64,000 nucleotides of DNA, taken from NCBI GenBank assembly GCA_009760855.2, contig WPIO01000020.1, forward strand, positions 6,298,001 through 6,362,000, in the 5' to 3' direction. A model generated the notes under the pieces. That model saw nothing but the letters and a program-made list of their open reading frames with translations. It ran no database searches and had not been told where the DNA came from. How positions within the stretch are numbered: position 1 is the first letter of the stretch; every line of letters begins with the position of its first letter. Shown here in pieces: positions 21,460-32,937 of this stretch. Position numbers and translations under genes: made by a program. This DNA is from Cristatella mucedo. Its lineage: Eukaryota > Bryozoa > Phylactolaemata > Cristatellidae.

Positions 21460-23062
21460 TCACTAGTCTTGGAGCGCCACTAGTAGCTAACGCAATAAAT
21501 CTTTCAAACGCGGCAGGTCCAGACTTCTGTCAATAGGTAGTCTCAAACGTTTCAGGAACAATTGCAACAGTTGCGTCACTTGGCACTCTGTTGCCGAAAA
21601 AGCTTGGAGCAATGAGCTCACAACTGCACTGCCATAACATTAAGGCACCTCCGGTAATTCTGCTGATGAAACTGGCTTTACTAGTGCAAGACCATGTAAA
21701 GTAATCAATTATGGCTTACTGAAGTCAATATCGCAATTGTTTGGGGGTGTTTCTAAAAGAAATCTTGACCTCGACAAGAATACAATTGCTAATGTGAACG
21801 ATTCAGGATTAGTGAGTAAGCAATACGTTGATACAGCAAAGCAGCAGTGCAGTTTCAAGTACATGAAAGTGACAAGTTTTCCGAGTTTGCAAGAACTTGG
21901 CGCCTTTGGCACAAAAGTTAAAGGCACCGGTACAGAAACTTCTGGCGCTCAGCTAACTGCTCCAGATATGCCGGCTTTTTATACCAAAGATAGCAAAGTA
22001 GGATCTGCAACTTATTTTCCAACATTTATTCCTAGAACAGTTGGTAACTTTGGAATGGTTTCTAATGTAATGTGGTGCTCTGACAAAACAGGTGTGTCTC
22101 TTGAGTTAACAAGTGATTCCAGTTACGGAGTTTCGGAAACTTTGATGTTGGTGATAAAAATAGATGGATCCTGTAGATATGTGATTAACAACTTTACGGC
22201 TGATAAGTTTATAAGTTACTTAGAGTTTCTTGTTAGAAAAGTATAGAAAATTTCTCTTGGATACAGAAGAAAGGAATCCCAAGCAAAGAATTACATACGA
22301 AGAACAGGTGATATACTTGCTTTAAATTTGAACATGAACAGAAACTTGATCAAACATTTAGATGGTTCTGTGAATCATGGTGATGCAGTCAGATACTGAT
22401 TTTGTTATCAAAGTTTTTTAGAGGAACTACAGCTGATGGAAATCTTGATATGAATGGGCACCGAGTGATAGACCTTGCTAATCCTGTTAATCCAAGTGAA
22501 GCAGCAAAAAAAGACTATCCTGCTACAAAGTTGGCGCTGACGGGGCGGAGAAACTACTATAACTTTAACTGTGAATGGATTGATCAATGTTAGTAGTGCC
22601 CCTTATTTAAATAATGATGTTCCTAATAGAAGTTACATTCATAGAAACTTTGTTAGAACGACTGGTGGCAGTATAACCGGAAACTTTGATATGAGAGGAC
22701 GTTCAACTAAAGTTTTGACCGATCCAGTCGATGATAATGGTAAAGTTAGATATGGATGGTTAGAAACAGTAATAGACGGAAAAATAATGACAGTAACACT
22801 TAATGGAACATACAATGGAAATATCGGTTGGTGGTTCAGAACTTTAGGGAATGTCGTTGTTCCGCGAGGATTATTTGTTGTAATGTCATTATATTATTTG
22901 GATGGCGACATAGTGACGATTCCCCTTCGTCTTCTAGGGACCGCCTATTACACTGATTCGGGCGATTGTTTGACTGGTTGTTATATATTAGATACGAATA
23001 AGAAACTAATAGAGAGTGTTCCTTTTTTGCAACACGAGGATATTAAAACCAGAGAATTAATA
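21460..23062 (+). pseudogene. Polinton fibre-like repeat protein remains
   Basis: A repeating block recurs on the plus strand: RNLDLDKNTIANVNDSGLVS, GNLDMNGHRVIDLANPVN and GNFDMRGRSTKVLTDPVD, each followed by a Tyr-containing K-x-Y or R-Y-G-W element. It resembles the 'LDM-x-x-x-x-I-x-NL-x-DP' repeats of viral and phage tail-fibre-like proteins and of large Polinton proteins. Between repeats are beta-rich domains such as VGNFGMVSNVMWCSDKTGVS. The copy is broken. Confidence 0.55.
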
Positions 23063-23157
23063 TTATTGTTTCCCTTTGCAGCAAATGTTTAGCGCCTAGA
23101 AAAAGATTGAGTTCTCTGAGGTCGCTTTATCAAGTGCATTATTATTATTATTATTTT
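23062..23157 (+). mobile_element. LINE-B-type tail inserted in the Polinton
   Basis: TTTGCAGCAAATG, GCGCCTAGAAAAAGATTGAG, TTCTCTGAGGTCGC and (ATT)n interrupt the fibre-like region. Confidence 0.85.
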
Positions 23158-23770
23158 AATTTTTTATATAGCTTTAAAATAAGATGCTAACAAGAACATT
23201 ATTAAATATGCAAGGGACGCTTGATTCCGTAGGAAATAAAATACTAATTTAAGGAATGATCGTTGATAGTCAAGAAGATTTCTGCAAAGTTTTCTGATGG
23301 TAATTATCTTAGGAATGATTCAGACTTAGTAGTAAGAGGAGATATATCTGCAAACTCTAAAAAACAATGTGAGCCTGATAAATCCCACAAATGGAACGAA
23401 TATTGCTACAAAGGAATATCTCGATACTAAGGCCGTAAGAGACGGTGAAGTAATACACGGAACTTAGAAGTAAATCGTTCGCTTGTTTCTAGAAACGTCG
23501 TTGGCGGGGTTTATACGAAAGCTACTATGACAAGTAGATTTTTAAGTAGTAATTCGTCAGCATTGTTTGGTGTTCTTTCAGTTACAGGTGTAAATAATTC
23601 TGGAATAACTGATGATAATTTTCTATCAAGGAAAGCAGATGCCAAACTGCAAAAACCTACTTACGCTAAACTTGTAATTAATATAGATGGTATATTGGCA
23701 GTAGAGAAAGGAAAGTATATCAAATTAACCCTTACGCGAGTTCTATGTTTAATAACGTTCCCAGCATAGG
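23158..23770 (+). pseudogene. Continuation of fibre-like Polinton coding remains
   Basis: Segments such as TNIATKEYLDTKAVRDGEV and NNSGITDDNFLSRKADAKLQ repeat the style of the fibre-like protein on the other side of the LINE tail. Confidence 0.4.
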
Positions 23771-24093
23771 ACGTATCATGAATATAAACGTTTATCTAAA
23801 ATAAGAAAAAGAAACAATAATCATAGATTTAAGGCACCCCTGTGTGCCTTAAAACCAATTTAGTGGTAGAGGAAGGCCAACGCAAGAAATAAAATCTATA
23901 ACCAATTTCGCAGTTTATAATTAATTTTTCATGATTATCGAAGTTCATTTCGCTTACATTTACGGTGGATTCAAACAGAGATTTTTTTTATTCAGAAGAA
24001 ATAATTAATTCTATAGAAAATAGACTAGAGATTAATATGATGGTAGGTGTTGTATTATCTATGTTAAAATCAATTTGGTTTCCGGTGCGGGTC

Positions 24094-25034
24094 TTAAACC
24101 CTCCGTTCTAATGTTTTCTGTATAAATTTTTTTGGTTCCGATTCCGTAAATCCTTCGAAAAATCCAGAATCTAATGCCTTTTTAGAGTATGCTTCTGATC
24201 TCATAGAACTAATTGTTTCAATTTTAAGATCCTTTAGGAATTCTTTGAAAACATAACTATCTTGAACTTTTGACAAAATACCAGACATCTTTGGATCTGT
24301 GCAAAAAGTCCTTGGTGCTCCGTATTCAAACACCAGTCTCAATGTTTCAAGCATAAAAGATATAATGTCTTCAATACGGCCCATTAGGAAAACGCAAATC
24401 TTTAAATTTGAAAATTTTTGTCCTGGAGCTTTTGTCAGTTAGTCAGTGCGCCTGGTTTCTATTGAAATCCTTTTCTCTGCTAAACCTTTATTTTATTTTT
24501 TTTATTGCAGAACAGTAGCAGAAAAGGCCGCAGGTGAAGCAGCGTGCGCTGCAGAAGGGGCCGCAGGTGAAGCAGCTGCCACAATAGCTGCTTCTTGCCG
24601 CGAACTAGTTCCGTCTGAGATGTCTGGTTCGATGTCATAGCACTCGTCTTTGACGATGCCAGAGATATCGGGATTCATTCCTGATACTTCGGAGATAACA
24701 GTAAACATGCTTGGTAATTGGCTGGCGATCCATGTAGTGTGTCCTGAAACTTCGCTTGGAGTGTCAAGAAGACTATCAACCTTTGCTCTAACAGTAGTTT
24801 CGAGGTCGGCAGTAACTTGAGTTATACCAGCTGACATTACTTTCTGTGCTTCGGCGTCGCATTCATCTAGATAAAATTTCTTTACTGGTGTCAGTTATTA
24901 CTGAGATGTCTGAATCGATCTTTTTTGCACCGTAAGCTGTCATCCTTGACTTAACAAGGTAATCAACGTACGCTTTCAGAAGAGTTGCAGATGTTTCTAG
25001 ACTCGGATCAGTGACTTGTGCTGCTGCGGACATT
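24094..25034 (-). pseudogene. Unassigned Polinton protein remains
   Basis: Two or three minus-strand frames are present. One starts MGRIEDIISFMLETLRLVF (24,384). Another contains an Ala-rich segment (24,502-24,837). A third starts MSAAAQVTDPSLETSATLLK immediately next to the LINE-A insertion at 25,035. Function is not recognised. Confidence 0.4.
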
Positions 25035-27100
25035 TGTAATGTAATGTAATGTATCTCCGTCTGTAACTCCACAAAGTCACAAAGACCATGTAGGTGTTAC
25101 GCAGGAGAGTTTTATGCAGCTTACTCACAACCTAAGCGGCTTTCGGTACGCATTCGGTAGCCAACAGACTTCGTCTCACGCAACAAAGAGAAAGTGGGAA
25201 GCATAGCAGAGTCAGGAGAGCAGTTGAGGTAGTGAGTAGCATAGAATTAGCAGCTCAGGACCGCTGAAAAGGATGTGCCATAGTCGGCAGTTGGAGAGTA
25301 GTTGTCGTTGCGTAAGAATTGTGGAAGCGAGTTCCACAGTCTAGGACCTGCAGAGCTAAAGCTTCTGTCGCCAACTGTCCTTAAGCGGAGGAATGGGACA
25401 GCTAATTTATTGTCCACACAGGACCTGAGGGCACGAACAGGCTGAAACTGATGCAGCAGCTCAGCTAGACATGAAGGAGCCAAGCCGTGGCGTGCCTTGT
25501 AGGTCAGCGTAAGAACTTTGCTCTGTATCCTTTGCTCAACCGGCAACCATCCTAGCTCTTTCAGCAGAGGTGACACTGTGGGCGTAGCATCGCCACCGTG
25601 TTGCCCCGCCCTAGCCTGACAGGGCAGTAGCGCTTAACGTCTCTGCGGCCGGGAGCCTACCGCTGATTGGGTGGAGGCTTGCCTGAATGGCCACCCAGTG
25701 ATGCAATCTTTTCCCGCCACTCTCTCGATCAGCTCCCAGAGTCGCGAGTGGACGTGTCGTACGTCTCCGGCTCGCAGACGTGTACTGCCCATGAATTTGA
25801 TCGATTACATCGTGTAGAGAGGTCAGTGACTCCTTCGCTATCGGTGCTTGCTGCACCTCGTACGCGCTCGTCAACCTTCCGGGCGTTAAGCTGGAGACTA
25901 CCCCTACAACACGTGCTCAAACCGCTGGGACTTGAAGACCAGTCTTGCAGCCATATTCATAGTCCGCTGTAGAGGCATAATAGCTTTCTTTGGTAGCCCA
26001 GCCAAAAGGGAATTACGATAATCAAGCCGAGACAGAACTAGAGAGCTAGTTAAATTTCTTACAAGCCACTGTGGGAGACAGCTCCTAATCTTGGACAGGG
26101 ATCGGATGTGATGGCTAGCTGTAGAGGCAGTCTTCTGAATGAAGCTTTCGAAATTGAGGCAGCTGTCGACCACGACACCTAAATTTCGAGCACGTGGTGA
26201 TGGCCGCACAATAGCATCACCTATTAGAACGGCAAAGCCTTTTAATCCAGCCACACGCTTAGGGTGTCCTATGAGCAGCAGTTTGGTTTTATCATCATTT
26301 AATTTCAGGAAGTTTTCTAACATCCAGGATCGAATATCGGCAAGGCAAGCATTCAGTTTCTCAGTTGCCGCAGCAGATTCCGACGGTTTGAATGACAAAT
26401 ACAGCTGAGTATCGTCAGCATAGAAGTGATATCCTATTCCATGGCCCTTAATCACTTTTCCCAGAGGTAGCGTATAAATGGAGAACAGCAAGGGACCAAG
26501 TACAGACCCTTGAGGGACTCCACATGTGACCCTTCTCGTGTCTGAGACCTGACCACCACACGACACGGATTGAACACGATCAGACAAGTATGATTTAAAC
26601 AACGCCAGTGCTTCGTCTGCCAGACCGATCGTTGTTCTCAATCGTTCAAGCAGAACTTCGTGATTAATGGTGTCGAAGACAGCAGACAGATCAAGCAGAG
26701 CTAGGGCAGTGACATTCCCGTCGTCGTTGCCACGTAGAATGTCATTGTTAACACGGAGGAGAGCAGTTTCAGTAGAGTGCTGCCTCATGTACCCTGATTG
26801 AAATGCTTCTGACATTTCATTATTTTCAATATGTTCAACCAGCTTCTTAGCAGCAATTGTTTTCAAGAATCTTTGATATGAACAGAAGAAGGGAAACGGA
26901 ACGATAGTTTGCTAGGACCTCTGTGTCTAATCCAGGCTTTTTAAGAATAGGTCTAACGATTGCCGATTTGAAGGACTTGGGGACGACCCCTTTTCCCAAA
27001 GAAGCATTAAAAATCTTGGTTATGGCAGGGCTAAGTTGGTCTGCTACTGAAGACCACAGAGATGAATGTATGGGGTCTTCAGGAGACGAGCTCTCCATAC
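25035..27100 (-). mobile_element. LINE-A (L2-like), 5'-truncated, RT domain largely readable
   Basis: The minus strand encodes most of an L2/CR1-group reverse transcriptase. Motifs are [65 protein letters not shown] and [20 protein letters not shown], with the C-terminal [13 protein letters not shown]. It ends in an (ATTAC)n tail at 25,035-25,055. The 5' end is near 27,100, so the endonuclease is absent. There is a frame break near the RT start (about 26,860), and a 332-bp DNA element sits at 25,577-25,908. Confidence 0.92.
25577..25908. mobile_element. Non-autonomous DNA transposon with inverted ends inside LINE-A
   Basis: Comparison with the uninterrupted LINE-A copy at 45,080-45,110 shows a precise 332-bp insertion. 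Its ends, TGTGGGCGTAG and (reverse complement of the right end) TGTAGGGGTAG, match at 9 of 11 positions. It is flanked by a 4-bp direct repeat ACAC (25,573-25,576 and 25,909-25,912). It is GC-rich and encodes nothing recognisable. The superfamily is not determined. Confidence 0.8.
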
Positions 27101-27560
27101 AATAATAAAAATACACACACAAACAAACAAACAAAATACTAGAAACTGCTAGTTACATAGACGCTACGATCTGGACACTTTGTTTGGTCCGTGGTTTCTT
27201 TTGCTTGTTTTCGGCTTCTGTTAACATTGCGATTACTTTGCCTCGACATTCCATTAGCTTATTGCCGATGTCACAGATCTTCACTAAGATGTCGAGATAG
27301 CATGTATCTAGCTAGAGCAGGTGATAGTTTTTCAAGAGAATGCCTGTCGATTAGAGGGTCTGCGCTTTTTAACTTTTGCTGACAAATTTTGACTGCTAGG
27401 CTCCGTGATTGATCGCAGCTAAGAATTCTAGAAAAAAAAACGTCCATGCTATGTAATAATAAAAAAAATTGTAATCTATTTTTCTACATCGCTATCGCTG
27501 TCTACATGTGAATAGGAGTCCGATTCGAAGACATAATCTAAGTAGTATTCAATCAATGTC

Positions 27561-27776
27561 TCATAGTCGGTGCTTGATTCTGATTCTTGATGAGTAATCA
27601 GGATGATCTGAGTCGGAATCAGATTCCATTGCTAATTCCTCGGATAACACTTGTTCTGCCGGAAGTTGATTCTCGAGTTCTTTTGCTAAAAGCGGTGTGA
27701 AAAATTCTTCCGGCCCATCACCAAGAATGTCAGCCATCGTCTTCAATACTAGGGTACATTTTTTTGAAAAGGACAT
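27561..27776 (-). pseudogene. Unassigned small acidic Polinton frame
   Basis: A 71-codon frame with an acidic C-terminal region (ESDSDSDHPDYSS), downstream of the polymerase. Not recognised. Confidence 0.35.
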
Positions 27777-27778
27777 AG

Positions 27779-30035
27779 TTAAACTTCACATGTTGCGCAG
27801 AAGCCTCCTGTTGCTGCGATTCTACAGTGCCCATAAGCGTACGAGTGCCGGCCGCAGTTAAGCCAACAACGCTTTGAATCAAAAACTGATAAAGCTGCTT
27901 TAATAAGATTATCTGTATAAAGCTCGTGTTTCTTTTGCACTATCTTGAAGAATGATCGCTTTTTGTTTTCATTTACTCCTTCCATACTTGATTCCTGGAA
28001 ACCAGCCACGCGATCTGTCAAGCATTCAATGAACGTTTCGTGGCCCATAGTTTCGCCTAAAACAATTCGTGAGTTACTCCTTTGGCAGCCAGATTTACCG
28101 CTTCCTTTTGAAAACTTAACGAGTACAACTTTGGACTTAAAGCGCAGACTTCTTCTATTACTTTGCCATCAACTTCATCTTTGAATTTTTCAAAAGTGTC
28201 ACTGTCGAACGATTTCGGTATAGGCTCAGTGTTCTTATAAATGTCGGGCACTTCTACTTTCAATACAATGGAATCAGCGTCCGTGTAAATTAATTGAACT
28301 TTTGGACCCTACTTTGGTTTTAGAACATCGTAATAGAATTTTCGCATACGTAACATTGATAGGTCAAGACTGAAGATTTAACGAGTATCGGCTTGTTCAA
28401 TTTTGTTTTTAGTTGGCTCTTTAAATACTAAATCCCCAACGCGGAGCATCATATACTTCTCCAGATTGTTTATTATAGGCTCCTCAGTAATGCTAAAGTT
28501 CTCAAGTGCTTTAGCGACAATGTGTGAATCATATTCTCTGAAGTTGCGGAAGAACACTAGAAGTTGCCACTGGCGCTAAACAACGCAAGATTTTAAATTA
28601 CAACGTGGTGTGCTGCGCCCCTATATTTATTCTTTAGATGGCAATGATCCTTTACTTTGCTTTTGCCTTCTTTTTTATTATAAAACGGCCTTTTGAACAT
28701 CCAGCAGAATCAAGATCTTTCATGGTGTTTATCTTCATCTTCTGTTATTGGCTTAATTTCTTATTAGACTTCTGCTCGGAGAGGCAAGCTTTAAAAAAAG
28801 TCGGCTACTTCAAAGCAAGGATTGTGAGTTGAAGCGTGTTTCACTTGGTCTTCGCTTTTAACTAGAAGGCACCCAAATTTAGAATAAGAAACAAAGGAAG
28901 CCATGTTTAGGTGTTTGAAAGACTTAAACGCCACAAAATTATGTAGTGCTTCTGGCATTTAGTAAACTGTGGTTTCAGTTTTACATCCTTGCATACTTCG
29001 AAATGTCGATCCATTTTTTTTCTTTGCTGAAAGTTTTATTCAGGCACCTGTGGCAATAATGCTGTTTTCCACCAGATCCTGATGGTCTGCACAAAAGATT
29101 GAGACTGTTTATTAACAGATAATGCTCTTTGTCACCTTTGTTAATGACTAATAAATTTACATGACGTCCTGGTTTTCCATCAACTATGTGTCGACAACTC
29201 GTAGTGGAGAAACTCTTGATTCTTCGTAAGTACAGGTATAAATGTTTTAAACTTACATCATTAACCTTTTCTAATTTTTCAGCATCCATGACTTTCATTG
29301 GCCATCCAAAGTTCCGAATCTCATCAAAAAGTGAAACGTATTGAGACCTAAGAGTATTTTGAAAATCATCAACACGCCGGTTATTCTTATTGATAGGATT
29401 TAACGCTCGCTAAACACACCACAAGTTGCAAAATTCGTCATTGTCATTCCTTAAATTAGTAATACATTTTTTTCTTTACTAAAAATTCGGGAGTTTCAAT
29501 AAAGGTTCCTCCGCTTATTGGAATATACTTTGAGATAACAGCGGTGAAAGCAAATAATCTTAAGAAAATCCAGCCAGAACCGAGATTGTTGTTTATGAGT
29601 AGTTCAACATTTTTCCTTATGATTTCATAACTTTATCATAAATTAGATTTTCCGATTCATCATTCATCATTAATAAAGACTTTGATTGGACTCCGCACTT
29701 TTCAACTTCATCATTGTCAAACATAATCTCAAAATTGACCTTGAAATGAATTCTAATGAAAGGCCAATACTCCTTGCTATCTGCATTAGCAAATTATTTG
29801 CTTGACAATGCAACTTTTCTTTTAAAACTTCAAAATCAAGAAAGTTTTGTTTGGTGATATAATCAAATGTCAAAGTATTACCTCCGCCTGTAACTTTTAG
29901 TATAGTAAACCCAACAGCTTTTTGTCTACCCTAATCTACCAACATAGAGAACTGTATCCTCATCAAAGTCAATATTCATCAACCTCCTCGCCTCAGTTGC
30001 AAACGAATACCTTTTCCTAAACGGTAAAGGCATTT
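27779..30035 (-). pseudogene. Polinton protein-primed DNA polymerase B remains
   Basis: Family blocks in order on the minus strand are an N-terminal segment MPLPFRKRYSFATEARR, an exonuclease-side Cys/His cluster HYCHRCLNKTFS preceded by HVNLLVINKGDKEHYLLI, a palm-side IYKNTEPIPK / FKDEVDGK block and a C-terminal ALSVFDSKRCWLNCGRHSYA (typically ...DKR...HSYAYGH in this family). This matches Polinton/adintovirus-type PolB. It is broken, with multiple breaks. Confidence 0.75.
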
Positions 30036-30444
30036 TCTGCTATATAAGGGAATATTATTTGGTTTAATATACTTTAGGTTGCATCCTTACACAAATATAA
30101 CACTTGCACCCGCGATGAATCGTTGTTTGCACTTTACGATAAAAGGTCCCTGCGAGCGAGCAGACTTGCAAGCAAGTAAGGAGTTTTTGGCGTAAAGGAT
30201 AAAAAGTAATTCATCACTTGCTCTCTCGCCACACTGGTGCTCCTCTCTGGCTCATTGCTCCAGGGCAAAGGAGTTTTTCCCACCGAACAGTTTCGTTCGT
30301 GCTAATATTGAGCCAAGGCTAGCGCTTCACTACAGCAATACAAGAAGTTTGATCGTTTTTGAAAGCAACAGCGCGGTCGTAAAATCCATGAACTCTCGCT
30401 CTCGCGTAGTTGATAATTTCCTTATATTCATTAGCCTAGGGATA

Positions 30445-30530
30445 TGATTAGTTTTAATAAAGTGCTTGCTCTTCAAGACCCAGGTTTTGGGCTTGAGTCC
30501 TGCAGTAAGCGATCATTTATTACGGGGGTA
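30445..30530 (+). mobile_element. SINE-B head (diverged)
   Basis: AAAGTGCTTGCTCTTCAAGA followed by the B-box-like GGGCTTGAGTCCTGCAGTA and GCGATCATTTATTA resembles the tRNA-like head of SINE-B. Confidence 0.5.
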
Positions 30531-30959
30531 AACAGATTCGGTACACAGGAAGAGCGTCGAGGCTCAGCTGCTTTGTGGGAGCCACTGGAGAGACAGGAAA
30601 GGGTCTCAATAGGGTGAGCTCAGCAGCAAGTGGAAGAGAAGCCGTGCCATTCTCATATAGGGAAAATCCCCAGAGAAAGGCCACGGAGTGGCCTGCCGGC
30701 AGCTGTGGATGTAGGCACACAATCGTTCAGGCAGGGTAGGGGCAGCAGGCAGATGGACTACTGGCTGGAAGCTGGGACAAGGTCCAATATAGTAAGCTGC
30801 AGCTAGCTAGCGAAGCATCCGCAGAGCGATAGCCACTAGCTGCTCCCAACTGCTGCTCAGCTGCAAGAGGCTCCCATTAAACGAAGGTGGGGTCACCTAG
30901 AGTGTTGATGGGAGAGGCATGCCATTACTGTGATGTTCGTAAGCGTCGAATGGTTCAAC
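30531..30959. other. No recognisable gene
   Basis: Purine-rich, GC-moderate sequence without recognised content. Confidence 0.4.
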
Positions 30960-32430
30960 CGTTGCGACCAGTCGTTCACCAGTCGTTGCCGTAGATTGTC
31001 ATGCCTTGCTCAAGATTGTACGAGCAAAATTTCTTAAAATTATGTGGCTGACTTTAACCAGTGTGCTTTGCAACATGCATTAAAAATTGAAGCATTGCGA
31101 AACCGATTTCAGGGTATTTTGTATCAGATTTCTGTAAATTAAGTTATTGGCCCGGGCCATTGCAGTCAATTGTAGTGCATTGCTGCCAAATGATCGAGGC
31201 GATTGTATTGCAATTGAGGTATTACACAATAACCAAACATTAGAGCAACATGCAATCACTATTAGAGCTTAAAGTGTACGTATCTGGTCGTTTTTCGGCG
31301 GGTTGCGGCACATTGACGTACTAGCCCGGGCAGTTGCAGTCGATTGCAGTGCATTGCTGCAGAATAGTCGTGGCAATTACAGTAAAGTTATGCGGGTACA
31401 CAATAACCGAAGAGTAGAGTAGCGTGCAATCATAACTAGAGTTTCTAGTGTACGAGTTCTGGTCGCTGTGTGGCGGATTGCAGCGGATTTCGGTGGATTG
31501 CAGTATGGGACCGGGTCGTTACAGTCGATTGCAATTTATTGCATGAGAACGCGTGTGCACAATGGAGCGAAATTGTGTGGGTGCACTTTGAACTGTGTCT
31601 AATCCTATATGCAATGTCAATTAGAGCTTTGCGATGTCGATTTGAGGATGAATTGCAGTGGAATAGAGTGGATTGTGGTAGTTCTCCAGGTCATTTTAGG
31701 CAATTGCCGCCCATTGCCACAGTGCGAGGTTGTACAATTTTTTTATTTTACGTGGTTGTGCATACACCACGGTGCAATTTAATCTGCAATAAGAAAATGG
31801 AGCTCGACGCAATGTATTTCGATTTTCTTATGCGGTGGATTTGGTGGATTGAAGTAGATTGCGGTATTGGCCTGGGCTACTGCAGTCGATTGGCGGGCAT
31901 TGCACGAGAACGGCCGTGCCGATGCAAGTGATATTTTGTAATGCAATTTTCACAGAGTGTGCTGTCATATGCAATCAAGAAAGGAGCTTTCAATCATGAT
32001 TTCTTTCGTTGCGTGGTGGAATGTAGTGGATTTCGGTAGATTGGGGTATTAACCTGGGCCACTGCACTCTTATTTTAGTGGACTTCGTGAAAACGCGTGA
32101 GCGTAATCGCGCGAAATTTACTGGGTACATTGAAACTGTAGCGTAGTTGATATTACAAACTTGTTGGAGCTGGTTGCAGCTGATTTGTGGTGGATTTAAC
32201 GGGAACTGGAATGGATTGTGGTGGATTCCGGTAGATTGAAGTGGAATGCGGTACAGGCGTCCGGCGTCAAAGTTCACTTGCATAGATGCCCGTGCGCGCA
32301 GCGACATAAAATTTAGTGGACAGATCAATTCGAACGTTTAATACAATATCAATGCAAAATTTGAGCTTGGCAACGCTTACGTCTGGTCGTTGTGAGCCTA
32401 ATTAGAGTGGATTTCGGCATTTCTTTGAAA
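30960..32430. repeat. Tandem (satellite-like) array, unit about 174-190 bp
   Basis: A landmark (C)CCGGGCC-x-TTGCAGTCGATTGCAGTG-like segment recurs at 31,151, 31,325, 31,510, 31,686, 31,871, 32,053 and, weakly, about 32,245, with a further degenerate unit near 30,970. Each unit also has GTG(G/C)GGATTGC-type short internal repeats and a TTAGAGC(T)T-like element. Open frames here (for example 31,470-31,931 plus) are by-products of the repeat. Confidence 0.75.
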
Positions 32431-32452
32431 CCGTGCACCACCTACATTATCA

Positions 32453-32545
32453 TAATAATAATAATAATAATTCACTTGATAAAGCGCCCTCAGAGAACTT
32501 AATCTCTCTCTCTAGGCGCTTTACATTTACTGCAAAGTAAAATGC
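32453..32545 (-). mobile_element. LINE-B-type tail
   Basis: (AAT)n followed by GATAAAGCGCCCTCAGAGAA and CTAGGCGCTTTACATTTACT. The stem-loop is intact. Confidence 0.85.
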
Positions 32546-32937
32546 ATTGAGGCATGCCTGTCCGACAAGTACATAATGGCGACGTAGTCGAAGCCGAATA
32601 GTGCCTGGTCGGCGGCGGCGTTGAGACATAGCCGAAAGCACATATGTGGAGGGGAGCGTTGCCGACAAGGGCCGAGTGGCGGTGCAGTAGTCATGAATTG
32701 ATGGCGATGACACGCCCACATGATCACCCTCGCCACACAGTTTGCCGGTAGCCCCCCCCCCCACGTAGTTACCTAGACTGGGCATTACTGAGTTAGAGAG
32801 CTCTAGCTGAAATAGTTTAATACCCCGTAGACTCGGCTACAGGCAGACGCACGGCGTCTTCTGTGTAGAGAAAGCTTAAGCCTTGGCTACAGGGCATAAG
32901 CTTCCCCATGTTCAACGAGTTGCTTTGAACTCCTCAA

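Larger units (their letters stand above)
17150..30035. mobile_element. Polinton/Maverick fossil, broken, with nested LINE and SINE insertions
   Basis: A self-synthesising DNA transposon relic of about 12.9 kb including insertions. Recognised parts are a retroviral-type integrase (plus, left end), a fibre-like repeat protein (plus), several small unassigned ORFs (both strands) and a protein-primed DNA polymerase B (minus, right end). Inserted later are a block with LINE-B and SINE-B copies at about 18,430-20,330, a LINE-B tail at 23,062-23,157 and a LINE-A at 25,035-27,100. I did not recognise the major capsid, ATPase or protease genes, and could not find terminal inverted repeats. It is clearly inactive, with many breaks, and looks old but still legible. 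Confidence 0.8.

Noticed and set aside
25611-25972. Open frames on both strands inside LINE-A
   Set aside because: They lie in the 332-bp inserted DNA element, are GC-rich and resemble nothing known.
17150-30035. A free-living virus genome integrated recently
   Set aside because: The coding remains are heavily decayed and interrupted by several transposons. No terminal repeats or capsid genes were identified, so an old Polinton-type element is the simpler reading.
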